Source: Planctomycetota bacterium (GTDB lineage Bacteria > Planctomycetota > Phycisphaerae > Phycisphaerales > Phycisphaeraceae). Taken from it: a stretch of 64,000 nt of DNA. Under the pieces are notes generated by a model. That model did not search any database, was not told the origin of the DNA, and was given only the letters and a program-made list of their open reading frames with translations. The translations under genes and the position numbers were made by a program. The stretch is taken from positions 1 through 64,000 of the forward strand of contig JAJRRC010000037.1 in assembly GCA_024279865.1 (NCBI GenBank). Reading direction: 5' to 3'. Below, piece by piece: positions 17,764 through 25,585 of this stretch. Every line of letters starts with the position of its first letter. The stretch's first letter is position 1.

Positions 17764-19241
17764 AAGATTTCACCATGTGAACAACAAAAGACGTAGCGGG
17801 TGTCTGTGCCATACGGATGCACTTGGCCGATGCACTTTATATTCGGATATGTGGTGGCTTTGTGCAACCATTGATCGACGTGCCAAAGCTCTTCGCCCCG
17901 TGGTGCGGTGAGGCAGGCTTTGCCTTCATTAACCGAAACGTCGAACAAGAGGGTGTGTGATTGTTCAGAAATTTTGTGGAGAATCTCTTCGCCCATGGCC
18001 ATGCCTTGCTGGTCGATGACCCATTGGATCATCGAAAAACAAAGGGTGACATCCACCTTGCCTACTTCGTCAATGAGGTCCGGCGTTAAGGACGTTTGCT
18101 TCCATTGGATCGGCACGTTGTACAGTTTGCTAACCTGTTTGGAAATGTTTTGATAATCCTCACGCAGTTCCACGGCCGTCACGTCTGCGCCGCGTTTGGC
18201 GAGGCTAAAGCTGTAGAATCCCAGATTACAACCAAGGTCCAAAATCCGTTTGCCTTGAACCGGGCTCGCTGCTTTGAGGATCATTTGTAAACGTTGGTAG
18301 GGCGTTTGGGATTGAACTTGTGTGCTGAGGTGGCGAAACTCGTAGAAGGGTAAGGGGTGATAAATATCTGCCCAGGTTTCGAGTTTGGAGGATTTGATTT
18401 TTGCAATGAGTTGGGCAATGGATTCTGCATTGGCATCATTGGGTTGACCGAGCTGGTCCAACGCGTCAAAGCTTTTTTGATAGGCAGAGATGGGCCAAAC
18501 GTGTTTTGAAATTTTTCGAAATTGAGCCCGGATTTCATTGTCAAAACCGAGAAAGACGTCTGCATGGGTGTGGCCCAAGGCCAGCAAGGCTGCCAGGCGG
18601 TGTTTGCCATTGATGACCATGAACTGGCCATCTACCGTATGGACCAAGCTGATCGCGCCGTAGTGGCCAGGGCGGTAGCCTTGTTGATCGATTTGGTTGA
18701 TGAGGTAGATAAATTGCTGGCATCGCATGTGCGCGTCACGCGACCCATGACAGGGGAACGGGAGTCGGCCTTGCAATGCCAATTGAAAATATTCCGTCGT
18801 ACAATAATCAACCCCCCCCCCGGAAATTCCCCCGGCCCCCGGAAGTTCCCCGGAAGTGTTGATGGGTTTATTGCCTATTTCTTCAGACGCGCCCTTGGGC
18901 GCAGGTTTACTTGCGGCTATTTTATCGTTGCTTTTTTTACGACTCCCAAGATACGCTTTGGCGAAAGCGAGGTGGGGGCATTGCGAAAAATCTTTGCCTG
19001 AGAAGCTCCAACGGTCTGGTAGGAAATCCATGGTGTGTTGGATTGGTCTGGCCGTGAGATCGATTTTGGTGAGTGGACTGCGTATGTTTTGATAGCAGAT
19101 GCCTTGGCTGATATCGAGCATGTCATAGCGGCCGCGTCCGAGGTGAACGAGATTGCGTCCACGGCGGATGAGAAGGTTTGTCAAACTTTTGGATCGACGA
19201 ACCCCACGACCGATGATGCGTTTTGGAAAACTTGCGGGCAA
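17760..19241 (-). CDS. Methyltransferase with ParB/Srx-like N-terminal half
   Basis: 493 residues. The middle part (about 185-235) has a ParB/sulfiredoxin-like nucleotide-binding look ([33 protein letters not shown]). The C-terminal ~180 residues are a SAM methyltransferase ([19 protein letters not shown] as motif I, ADVTAVE). A Gly-rich stretch (about residues 129-145) is encoded by the G-tract repeat. TTG start at 19241, three bases after the flippase stop. Placed between a flippase and a GT2, it likely modifies a surface glycan or glycolipid; the substrate is unknown. Confidence 0.65.
   Translation of the reverse strand: MPASFPKRIIGRGVRRSKSLTNLLIRRGRNLVHLGRGRYDMLDISQGICYQNIRSPLTKIDLTARPIQHTMDFLPDRWSFSGKDFSQCPHLAFAKAYLGSRKKSNDKIAASKPAPKGASEEIGNKPINTSGELPGAGGISGGGVDYCTTEYFQLALQGRLPFPCHGSRDAHMRCQQFIYLINQIDQQGYRPGHYGAISLVHTVDGQFMVINGKHRLAALLALGHTHADVFLGFDNEIRAQFRKISKHVWPISAYQKSFDALDQLGQPNDANAESIAQLIAKIKSSKLETWADIYHPLPFYEFRHLSTQVQSQTPYQRLQMILKAASPVQGKRILDLGCNLGFYSFSLAKRGADVTAVELREDYQNISKQVSKLYNVPIQWKQTSLTPDLIDEVGKVDVTLCFSMIQWVIDQQGMAMGEEILHKISEQSHTLLFDVSVNEGKACLTAPRGEELWHVDQWLHKATTYPNIKCIGQVHPYGTDTRYVFCCSHGEIL
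18811..18858 (-). repeat. G-tract repeat inside methyltransferase gene
   Basis: C-rich on plus, G-rich on the coding minus strand; TTCCCCGG/CCCCCGG units encode [14 protein letters not shown] in frame. Sits between an N-terminal positively charged region and the ParB-like part. Confidence 0.78.
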
Positions 19242-19244
19242 CCT

Positions 19245-20729
19245 TTAGCCTTTCAATTCACGAATCAATCCGATTGATTGAATCAGATGCTGTCTGCCAC
19301 CAGGCAGGATCAGCCAGAATACCAGATACGCTACAGTATAGGCCAAAGCCATCACACCAAATCGCAGAAACAGGGTCAGTTCAAACAGGACAAAATGGTC
19401 AAATAGTCCCACCGCGACTGCGGCACAGATGGCTGCCAAGGCAGGCTTCCAGAGGACCGATCCCAAGTCTTTGGGTCGCAAGGGGGAGCCTTTAAAACAA
19501 TAACACACCGCAGGGTATCGGATCAAGACAAAGTTAATGCTCAAAGACCATGCCACGCCGATGGCTCCCCATTGTGCGCCAATGGCAAAGCCTGTACAGG
19601 TGAGGACCGCTGCGAGGATGCCATACTTGAATTGCCGATGGGTGGTTCCCAGGGACATATAGACCCAGCCGGTGGCGACGTTGAAGGTTCCGATGAAAGC
19701 TGCGGGGACCAATGCCCGGAAAATCGGCACGGCATCAACCCATTGTTCACCAAGGAGGATTCGGATAATCGGGTCCGCGGCAATGGCGGCAAAGGCGATA
19801 ATCGGCATCCCCGCAATGACAAGCAAACCCACCGCGCGTTGGTAATAGCGTCGATAAGTTTCAGGTTCGGATTGCAGGCGACTGAGCGCGGGAATCGCAA
19901 TGGCGGTGATGGGGGTATTGATTTGATGGATCGGGAGCATCAAGAGGCTATAGGCTTTTTGGTACATACCTAGAGGTCCTTTGCCAGCGAATTTACCGAT
20001 GAGGATGTTGTCTAGGTTGCGGGCGAAGTGGTTGGTGATATTGAACCCGGTGAGAAAGCCTCCCATTTTGAGCATGGGTCGCACGCCGCTGCCTCGGACG
20101 GGTTTGCCTGGGAGCCAGCCACTGGCGAACCAGACCATGAGCATGTTCGCCATTTGGGTGCTGAGGGTTTGGCCGACCAGGGACCAGACGCCGAATTCGT
20201 GCCAGGCCATGGCAATGGCGGTTGCGATGCCGACGAGTTGGGAGATGATTTGGATGGCAGCCAGTTTGCCGAACTTCATTTGTCGTCGGAGTAGAGCTTG
20301 GTGTTGGATGACCAGCCCGCCGAGGATTTGGCCCGGCGCGCCCGCCAGGGCGACCCAGAACAAAATGGGTTCATCAAAGAACCATGCAATCAATGGCGCC
20401 AGTGCAGCAGTCAGGACTGCGATGCCAGAGCTGATGACAAGGTTGATCCAAAAGAGGGTGCTGATTTGTTCGTGTGTGATTTTGTCCTGTTGGATGGTGG
20501 CCATGGAGAGGCCCATGTCTTTGAACAGGACGATGAAGCTGACGACGACGGCAACCATGCCGATGAGGCCGAAGTCTTCGGGCTTGAGCAGGCGAGCCAG
20601 TACGGCCGTGGCACCCATGCTGATGACAAAACTTCCCGCACCTGCTGCAAGGGTGATGGCCCCGCTGCGGACGGACCTTCCCTTGAGGTCGTCTTTGAGA
20701 TGCTCGGTGTCAAAATGTTGCTTCGCCAA
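19245..20729 (-). CDS. Wzx-like oligosaccharide flippase
   Basis: 494-residue polytopic protein of the MATE/MVF-like polysaccharide exporter group (WzxC-like, Polysacc_synt_3). Seen: RSVRSGAITLAAGAGSFVISMGATAVLARLLKPEDFGLIGM at the N-terminus, then 12-14 hydrophobic helices and LGxYQKAYSLLMLP in the middle. It flips lipid-linked repeat units across the inner membrane. The TTG at 20729 with TGAGG seven bases upstream is preferred; the open frame continues 20 codons upstream through unrelated sequence. First gene of a three-gene minus-strand glycan operon. Confidence 0.85.
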   Translation of the reverse strand: MAKQHFDTEHLKDDLKGRSVRSGAITLAAGAGSFVISMGATAVLARLLKPEDFGLIGMVAVVVSFIVLFKDMGLSMATIQQDKITHEQISTLFWINLVISSGIAVLTAALAPLIAWFFDEPILFWVALAGAPGQILGGLVIQHQALLRRQMKFGKLAAIQIISQLVGIATAIAMAWHEFGVWSLVGQTLSTQMANMLMVWFASGWLPGKPVRGSGVRPMLKMGGFLTGFNITNHFARNLDNILIGKFAGKGPLGMYQKAYSLLMLPIHQINTPITAIAIPALSRLQSEPETYRRYYQRAVGLLVIAGMPIIAFAAIAADPIIRILLGEQWVDAVPIFRALVPAAFIGTFNVATGWVYMSLGTTHRQFKYGILAAVLTCTGFAIGAQWGAIGVAWSLSINFVLIRYPAVCYCFKGSPLRPKDLGSVLWKPALAAICAAVAVGLFDHFVLFELTLFLRFGVMALAYTVAYLVFWLILPGGRQHLIQSIGLIRELKG

Positions 20730-21200
20730 AACAAACCTCAGAAAACACGAGGGGGAACAGGTCCAAACGCATAATCCCCCGGTGGTCAAACCGGGTCAAT
20801 CAGGAAAAAACCGGGGGTATGATGATTTTATCGGCTATTTAGGCGTGAGTCCTAAGCGAAGAAGCTCGGTGGTTGGGATGATTGAAAGCGTTTTGCGGCC
20901 ATTGGTCGCGGGTCTGTCACTGGGGGAGAGCATGAACGGGGTTGCCAAGGCAATTGCGGATCATACGCTTTAGAACCTCATCGAACCATGCGTCGTGGGT
21001 GAAAAGAATCCGACCCTTCAGAAGACTTCAGGGTTCGGCGTTGTGATAGCTGCAAGCAAACGTATGCCAAGGGCAAGCCCGAAGGATTGACGGGAGAGAG
21101 AAGCGATACCCAAAAAATGGCTGGAAGGTGAAGGTCCGGGAAGAATACCGAAGGCTAAAAGCCAGCCCGAGGGAAAACTTCCGGGGGTCCGGGGGGGGGG
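20730..21200. other. Gene-poor region with repeats
   Basis: About 470 bp with no convincing gene. Contents: a partial family-2 repeat (20839-20868), a 31-codon open frame (20878-20973, MIESVLRPLVAGLSLGES...) that could be a small peptide or the remnant of a lost gene, a full reverse-orientation family-2 repeat (21006-21047), and a G-tract run at 21178-21201. Together these look like a repeat-rich scar. Confidence 0.45.
21006..21047 (-). repeat. Dispersed hairpin repeat (family 2), copy d
   Basis: Reverse orientation: GAATCCGACCCTTCAG... to ...GGCGTTGTGAT. On the minus strand it reads ATCACAACGCCGAACCC with a CTTCAG-type self-complementary centre. Flanks match copy a while the stem sequence differs. 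Confidence 0.65.
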
Positions 21201-21201
21201 T
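21178..21201 (+). repeat. G-tract repeat
   Basis: CTTCCGGGGGTCC followed by a run of ten G, ending at the stop codon of the neighbouring minus-strand gene (21201). Member of the dispersed family. Confidence 0.7.
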
Positions 21202-21731
21202 TAGGATTTGGAACTGCGGAGGGCTAGGATCAGTTCGACTTTGCCGACGTGTTCATCGAGCTGCATGGCAATGGTATGGGCATCGAGCCCGGTATCCGCG
21301 AGGCGATAGACGGATTCTGCGAGTGGGTCTTCAGGCAAGGGCGGGGGTGGCGGGGGTGTTTGGTTTAGAGGCTGCTTTAGATTTTCGGGCCAGTTGTTTT
21401 CAGCGTTTCGTAGTTCTGCGATTCGCTGGTCTGCTTCTGAGAGAAGGTGTTCGAGTCGTCGGGCTTTGGCATCGAGTTGTAGGCTGAAGCGTTTGGTGAG
21501 ATCTTCGACTTCGATCATGAGGTCTTCGAGTTGTCCTTGGAGGCCTCGGGCTTGGTGGTGGCGTTCGAGAATCTCTTTTGGGCTTGCGGTGGTGGGGCGG
21601 TTGCGTTGTTTGCTGCGGAGGCGGAACATCATCCATGCGATGATGAGTGCGATGCCTCCGACGAGCAGAAAATCTTTCATCGGCAGGAATGCCACGACAG
21701 TAAGCGAAGTTGAGGCTAGGATGGTGTTCAT
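21201..21731 (-). CDS. Membrane-anchored coiled-coil protein, unknown function
   Basis: 176 residues from ATG 21731 (GAG precedes it; ATG 21680 is an alternative). One N-terminal membrane helix (FLLVGGIALIIAWMMF), a basic patch, a coiled coil (about 50-110, LQGQLEDLMIEVEDLTKRFSLQLDAKARRLEHLLSEADQRI), a polyproline linker (PPPPPPLP) and a C-terminal helix-turn-helix-like segment (SVYRLADTGLDAHTIAMQLDEHVGKVELILALR). This layout resembles DUF6115-type proteins of unclear role. Divergent from tilS, with overlapping starts. Confidence 0.6.
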   Translation of the reverse strand: MNTILASTSLTVVAFLPMKDFLLVGGIALIIAWMMFRLRSKQRNRPTTASPKEILERHHQARGLQGQLEDLMIEVEDLTKRFSLQLDAKARRLEHLLSEADQRIAELRNAENNWPENLKQPLNQTPPPPPPLPEDPLAESVYRLADTGLDAHTIAMQLDEHVGKVELILALRSSKS

Positions 21732-22761
21732 GGACAGTGACTCTATGATCCCGCCCCGGCACCGGTTCGTCAAAGCGGTGGTTCAAACCCTGGCGGCACG
21801 TTGTGGTATTTCGCCTGGCAATCGGCTGGTTTTGGCGGTGAGTGGCGGGGTGGATTCGGTGGCTTTGTTGGAGGTGATGGCCCATCTGGGCGCCCGTCGT
21901 AAATGGCGTTTAACTCTGGCGGTCGGTCATGTGCAGCACCATTTGCGTGACGACGCTGAGGCAGACGCGGTGTTTGTGGAGCAATTGGCGGGGCGATTGG
22001 GCTTGCCTTACTTTCGGGAAGATGTGCATATTGAAAAAAGTGGGAATATTGAAGCAGCAGCCAGACATGCTCGTTATGGCGCTTTGGAAACGATGGCCCG
22101 GAAGTTTGACGCTTCTGCGGTGGTGACGGCCCATCATGGTGACGATCAGCTTGAAACCCTGCTCATGCGATTGATGCGTGGATCTGGACTCACGGGTCTG
22201 AACTGTATGTCTTGGCGAAGGCGGTTGTCGCCTGAATCTTCGGTTTGGTTGTTGCGGCCGATGTTGGGGGTGGACCGGGCGATGGCGTGCGCGTTTTTGA
22301 ATGAGATTGGCCAGGATTGGCGTGAAGACCACACCAATGAAGATACGACTCGTCTTCGGGCGTTGGTTCGCAAGCAGGTGATGCCTGCCTTGAAGCAAGC
22401 TGGGCCGGCCGTGGTCGAGCGGGCAGCCGATACGATTGAACAATTACAACAGGTTCACCGCTTTTTGGATCAGACAGCCGATGAAGCGTTGAGGCGATGC
22501 ATTTTCTCGTCGGGGTCTTCTTTGATTTTGGATCGCAAGGAGGTTGGGGCCTTGCCTGCGGCAGTGGCTTGTGAAGTTTTGCGCAAGGCCTTGTTCTCTT
22601 GCGGAGCCTCGGCAGACGGGGTTCGAGCCAGACAAATCCAATCTTTACGCAAGATAGCCTCCGATGGTCGGGGCCATTGCCGTCAGCTCTCATTTGGAGA
22701 TGGGGTTAGGGTCAAGGTAACATGCTCGCAGTTCATTTTTTCTCATGCTACTGAAAGTTGA
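21721..22761 (+). CDS. tilS: tRNA(Ile)-lysidine synthase
   Basis: 346-residue N-type PP-loop ATPase that converts C34 of the CAU-anticodon tRNA-Ile to lysidine. The PP-loop SGGVDS is present, plus HVQHHLRDDAEADAVFV, AHHGDDQLETLLMRLMRGSGLTGL and the DxTNED segment (WREDHTNEDTTRLRALVR). It lacks a clear long C-terminal TilS_C domain, so it is on the short side. ATG 21721 has GAGG upstream; ATG 21745 is an alternative. The start region overlaps that of the divergent coiled-coil gene by about 11 bp. Confidence 0.92.
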   Translation: MVFMDSDSMIPPRHRFVKAVVQTLAARCGISPGNRLVLAVSGGVDSVALLEVMAHLGARRKWRLTLAVGHVQHHLRDDAEADAVFVEQLAGRLGLPYFREDVHIEKSGNIEAAARHARYGALETMARKFDASAVVTAHHGDDQLETLLMRLMRGSGLTGLNCMSWRRRLSPESSVWLLRPMLGVDRAMACAFLNEIGQDWREDHTNEDTTRLRALVRKQVMPALKQAGPAVVERAADTIEQLQQVHRFLDQTADEALRRCIFSSGSSLILDRKEVGALPAAVACEVLRKALFSCGASADGVRARQIQSLRKIASDGRGHCRQLSFGDGVRVKVTCSQFIFSHATES

Positions 22762-22770
22762 TAGGCCTTG

Positions 22771-24561
22771 ATGAGTCGTTTAGCTCCGCCTTTGCGATTG
22801 AAAGATGCCATTGCCCCTACTTGCCGTCGTTCGACGTGGCTGCTTGGGGTTGGGGTGTTGGTGTTGTGTGCGATTCCTTTGTTGATTGACTTGGGGGTTC
22901 GTGACTCGTGGCATACGATGGAAAACATCACGCTGGCCTCGTCGCAGGAAGTTTTTCTGGCGATGAATGGTTGGCATGAGATACCTCAAAACCCCGATGC
23001 GTGGATTGTGCCGACGTGGCGTGGGAATCCGAGGCTCAACAAGCCTCCTTTGGCGGTGTGGCTGAATTTGCTGGCCTGGAGTGATTTAACGCCTGCGACA
23101 TCGACCACGCGTCAATTGACGTGGCGAGCGAGGTTGGCCTCGGTGGGAGTGGGTCTGGTCATGCTTGTGGGGGTATTCTGGTTAGGTCTGAGTGTGGGGA
23201 ATATTCATACTGCTTGTTTGGCGACATTGGCGGTGGGGACGACGTTGCTATTTGAGCGTCAGGCCCGCTTGGCATCGTATGACATTCACTTGGCAGCGTT
23301 TGTGACGTTGGCGGTGGCGGGCGCGTGGTGGGCGATGGGGCCGTTGCGGGCGTTGGGCCAGCCGTCGACGCGTCGGTGGTTGTTTGGCTGGCTTGTTTGT
23401 GGCCTAGGCTGGGGAGCTGCGGTGCTGTCTAAGGGTCCATTGGCGTTGGCGTTGGTGATTTTGCCGATTTTTTTGGCGATGGTCATCGGGCGACCTTGCT
23501 TCAAACGCAGTCTGCTGGGCTTGGTTCTAGGCATCGCGGTGATGCTGGCGACGGCAGGGCCTTGGTATCTGTATATTTTCCAAAATTATGAAATTGCCGG
23601 CGGCTTGGCAAAAGAATACCGTGCGGCCCGTCCGGAGTATCAACCGCTTTATTATTACCTGGGATTGCTGGGATTGGTGTGGCCTTGGACGGTGTATCTC
23701 ATCGGCGGCTTATCGCATCCGTTTGGCCTCGTACGAGGCGAGCGGAAGCGTCAATTATTATTGGCGTGGAGTTGGTTTTGCCTGACGTTTATTCTCTTTA
23801 CCATTCCCGAAGCCAAGCAACAACGTTATATCCTGCCTATTCTTCCGGCCGTGGGCCTGATGGTGGCTGCGTTGTGGCAGGACCATCAACGCTTGAGCGA
23901 TCAAGGTCAATCAGATCCGGGTTTGAACTTGGTTCGCGTTCCCCATTGGATTGTGTTGATGGGAACGTCGCTGCTGATCGTTCCTTTTTTGATGTGGCAG
24001 GATTGGCTTATTGCGAAGGGTTGGGAAGATATCGCCCGTTTTGGAGATATTTCGGGGGCTGTTTTGTTGCCTTGGGCGTTGGTCTTGATCGGGATTAGCT
24101 ATGTGGGCATCAAGGCCCACTGGACAAACAAATCCCTCAAAGCAGGCTATTGCACCGCGGTCTGGGCCTTGGTTTTTACCACGGGGATTTTGCATGCGTA
24201 CGCGTATGGCCCCAAGCAACAGCACCCCGTTCATGACGAGGCTGCCCGGGTGGTGCATCAGGTCAACGGCGCACCCTTGCGATACCTGCGAGCGGGGACC
24301 CATCACACCGAACTCAACGAAGAATTTGTGTTTTACGTGCGTCGGATCATCCCAACGATTGAGCCCAAAGATTTGGAAGCCTATCTGGCCGAAACAGCGT
24401 CACAATCCGTTTGCTATATCCTGACGCTTGAAGCGGATCAGGCCAGTGACGTTTTATTGAAATCAGGGTTTGAACGTGTACTCACGGCCAACCAGGATTA
24501 CCATTCCAATAAAATGCCCACTGAACTGTGGCAGTATCGGACGGCATTGAAAAGCGAGTGA
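22771..24561 (+). CDS. ArnT-like GT-C glycosyltransferase
   Basis: 596-residue polytopic enzyme of the PMT/ArnT (GT39/GT83) superfamily. The first large loop has WRGNPRLNKPPLAVWL, the NKPP signature of ArnT-like proteins, and about 11-13 membrane helices follow, then a soluble C-terminal domain (about 470-596). It probably transfers a sugar from an undecaprenyl-phosphate donor to lipid A or another glycan in the periplasm. It starts 10 bp after tilS. Confidence 0.82.
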   Translation: MSRLAPPLRLKDAIAPTCRRSTWLLGVGVLVLCAIPLLIDLGVRDSWHTMENITLASSQEVFLAMNGWHEIPQNPDAWIVPTWRGNPRLNKPPLAVWLNLLAWSDLTPATSTTRQLTWRARLASVGVGLVMLVGVFWLGLSVGNIHTACLATLAVGTTLLFERQARLASYDIHLAAFVTLAVAGAWWAMGPLRALGQPSTRRWLFGWLVCGLGWGAAVLSKGPLALALVILPIFLAMVIGRPCFKRSLLGLVLGIAVMLATAGPWYLYIFQNYEIAGGLAKEYRAARPEYQPLYYYLGLLGLVWPWTVYLIGGLSHPFGLVRGERKRQLLLAWSWFCLTFILFTIPEAKQQRYILPILPAVGLMVAALWQDHQRLSDQGQSDPGLNLVRVPHWIVLMGTSLLIVPFLMWQDWLIAKGWEDIARFGDISGAVLLPWALVLIGISYVGIKAHWTNKSLKAGYCTAVWALVFTTGILHAYAYGPKQQHPVHDEAARVVHQVNGAPLRYLRAGTHHTELNEEFVFYVRRIIPTIEPKDLEAYLAETASQSVCYILTLEADQASDVLLKSGFERVLTANQDYHSNKMPTELWQYRTALKSE

Positions 24562-24684
24562 GATGTCAAAATATCACCTTGCCAAGAGGTGGCGTTCAGC
24601 ATTTGAGAGCCTCACGCATTCAATCGTTGTATCTAGAAAAAACTGGGATCGTTCAAGAGAGGGTGTTCTAGATTCAAGTCTTTC

Positions 24685-24784
24685 TGGGGGGAGTTGCCGG
24701 GGGTTGCCTTGAGGGCGGGGGTACTGCCGGGGGTTGCCGGGGGTTACCGGGGGTTGCCGGGGGTTACCGGGGGTGTTGGCCGGG
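24685..24784 (+). repeat. G-tract tandem array downstream of rsfS
   Basis: The largest array in the window: five consecutive 10-bp units of CCGGGGGTTG/CCGGGGGTTA (24728-24777) plus degenerate copies to the left. The rsfS stop codon (24764-24766 on the minus strand) lies inside it, so the last RsfS residues are repeat-encoded. Unit length is 10 bp here versus 9 bp in coding copies. Confidence 0.85.
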
Positions 24785-25213
24785 GACTTTGACTCTTGGG
24801 GCATCGTTCCAGAGCATTTCCAGATCATAATGGGCCCGGGTGGGTGGGTCGAACAGATGAACCACCACGTCCACAAAATCGACGACCAGCCAGGCTGCAT
24901 CAGCATCGACATCAATGCCCAGGCGATCTAGGTCATGGGTCTGAGCGACTTCCTTAAGTTCATCAGCGACCGCTTTGATCTGGCGGTTACTGGTGCCTGA
25001 GGCAATCAAAATGTAATCGGTGATCTGGCAGATATTTCGCACATCAAAAAGAACAATGTCTTCGCAATGACGGTCTTGAAGCAGTTTGGCTGCTTCAATT
25101 GAAAAGGCCAAAAGTGTTTGCTGGTACGGGGAATCATCCTTGCGATTCTGGACTTCCAGAATGCGTGATTCAGAACTCGGTACGTTGCCCAATGCGGAGG
25201 TGTCTCGATCCAT
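24764..25213 (-). CDS. rsfS: Ribosome silencing factor RsfS
   Basis: 149-residue RsfS/Iojap protein, which binds L14 and blocks subunit joining under nutrient limitation. The fold-defining segments are seen: AAKLLQDRHCEDIVLFDVRNICQITDYILIASGTSNRQIKAVADEL and DADAAWLVVDFVDVVVHLFDPPTRAHYDLEMLW. Start ATG 25213; the frame is open 57 codons upstream but runs through a G-tract repeat encoding Gly-rich sequence, so that part is unlikely to be native. Flanked by G-tract arrays on both sides, in opposite orientations. Confidence 0.92.
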   Translation of the reverse strand: MDRDTSALGNVPSSESRILEVQNRKDDSPYQQTLLAFSIEAAKLLQDRHCEDIVLFDVRNICQITDYILIASGTSNRQIKAVADELKEVAQTHDLDRLGIDVDADAAWLVVDFVDVVVHLFDPPTRAHYDLEMLWNDAPRVKVPGQHPR

Positions 25214-25249
25214 GATGCCAAGGATAGCGAATGTGCCGAGAAATTGGAA

Positions 25250-25320
25250 ACGCCCCCCGGAAACGCCCCCCGGAAGCCCCCCGGAAGTACCCCCGGTAAT
25301 CTCCCCGGAAAACCCTCTGG
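25250..25320 (-). repeat. G-tract array upstream of rsfS
   Basis: Six or so C-rich units (CGCCCCCCGGAAA, GCCCCCCGGAAGT and similar) on plus, hence G-rich in the rsfS transcript leader. Inverted relative to the array at 24685-24784, so the two could pair across the rsfS message. Confidence 0.8.
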
Positions 25321-25522
25321 AAATGGATTTCAAACAATAGCCACAAAAAATACAAAAAGACACAAAAACAAAGGGTTGAACCAATTTTAATCGGAGGGTT
25401 GTGTCTGAAATTCAGGGATGACAAGCGGAGGATGTTTTCTCGTCTGTCTCGCTTCTGACTCTTGCGTTTGTCTTTTTTGGTGGCGATTCTTTTTCTGTCT
25501 TGGACGGTTGTTTGTGCGCATC

Positions 25523-25557
25523 AAAAAGGAAGGCTGGGGATGAACCCAGCCTTCCTT
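25523..25557 (-). terminator. Rho-independent terminator of hppA
   Basis: Perfect 13-bp stem AAGGAAGGCTGGG/CCCAGCCTTCCTT (25526-25538 and 25545-25557) with a six-base loop. On the minus strand it is followed by TTTTT. It lies 28 bp after the hppA stop. The rest of 25321-25525 shows no gene. Confidence 0.88.
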
Positions 25558-25585
25558 AGTAAAGACTATTTTAGAGCTATATCGC

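Noticed and set aside
19981-20973. 330-codon open frame on the plus strand
   Set aside because: It is antisense to the Wzx-like flippase for most of its length, with Met/Arg/Pro-rich translation typical of a shadow frame. Only its last ~31 codons lie outside and are noted as a possible remnant.
24728-24777. Short-period tandem array resembling a CRISPR
   Set aside because: The period is 10 bp with no unique spacers and no cas genes; it is a simple tandem G-tract repeat.
25214-25384. 57-codon N-terminal extension of rsfS
   Set aside because: Runs through a G-tract array and encodes a Gly-rich stretch absent from RsfS proteins.
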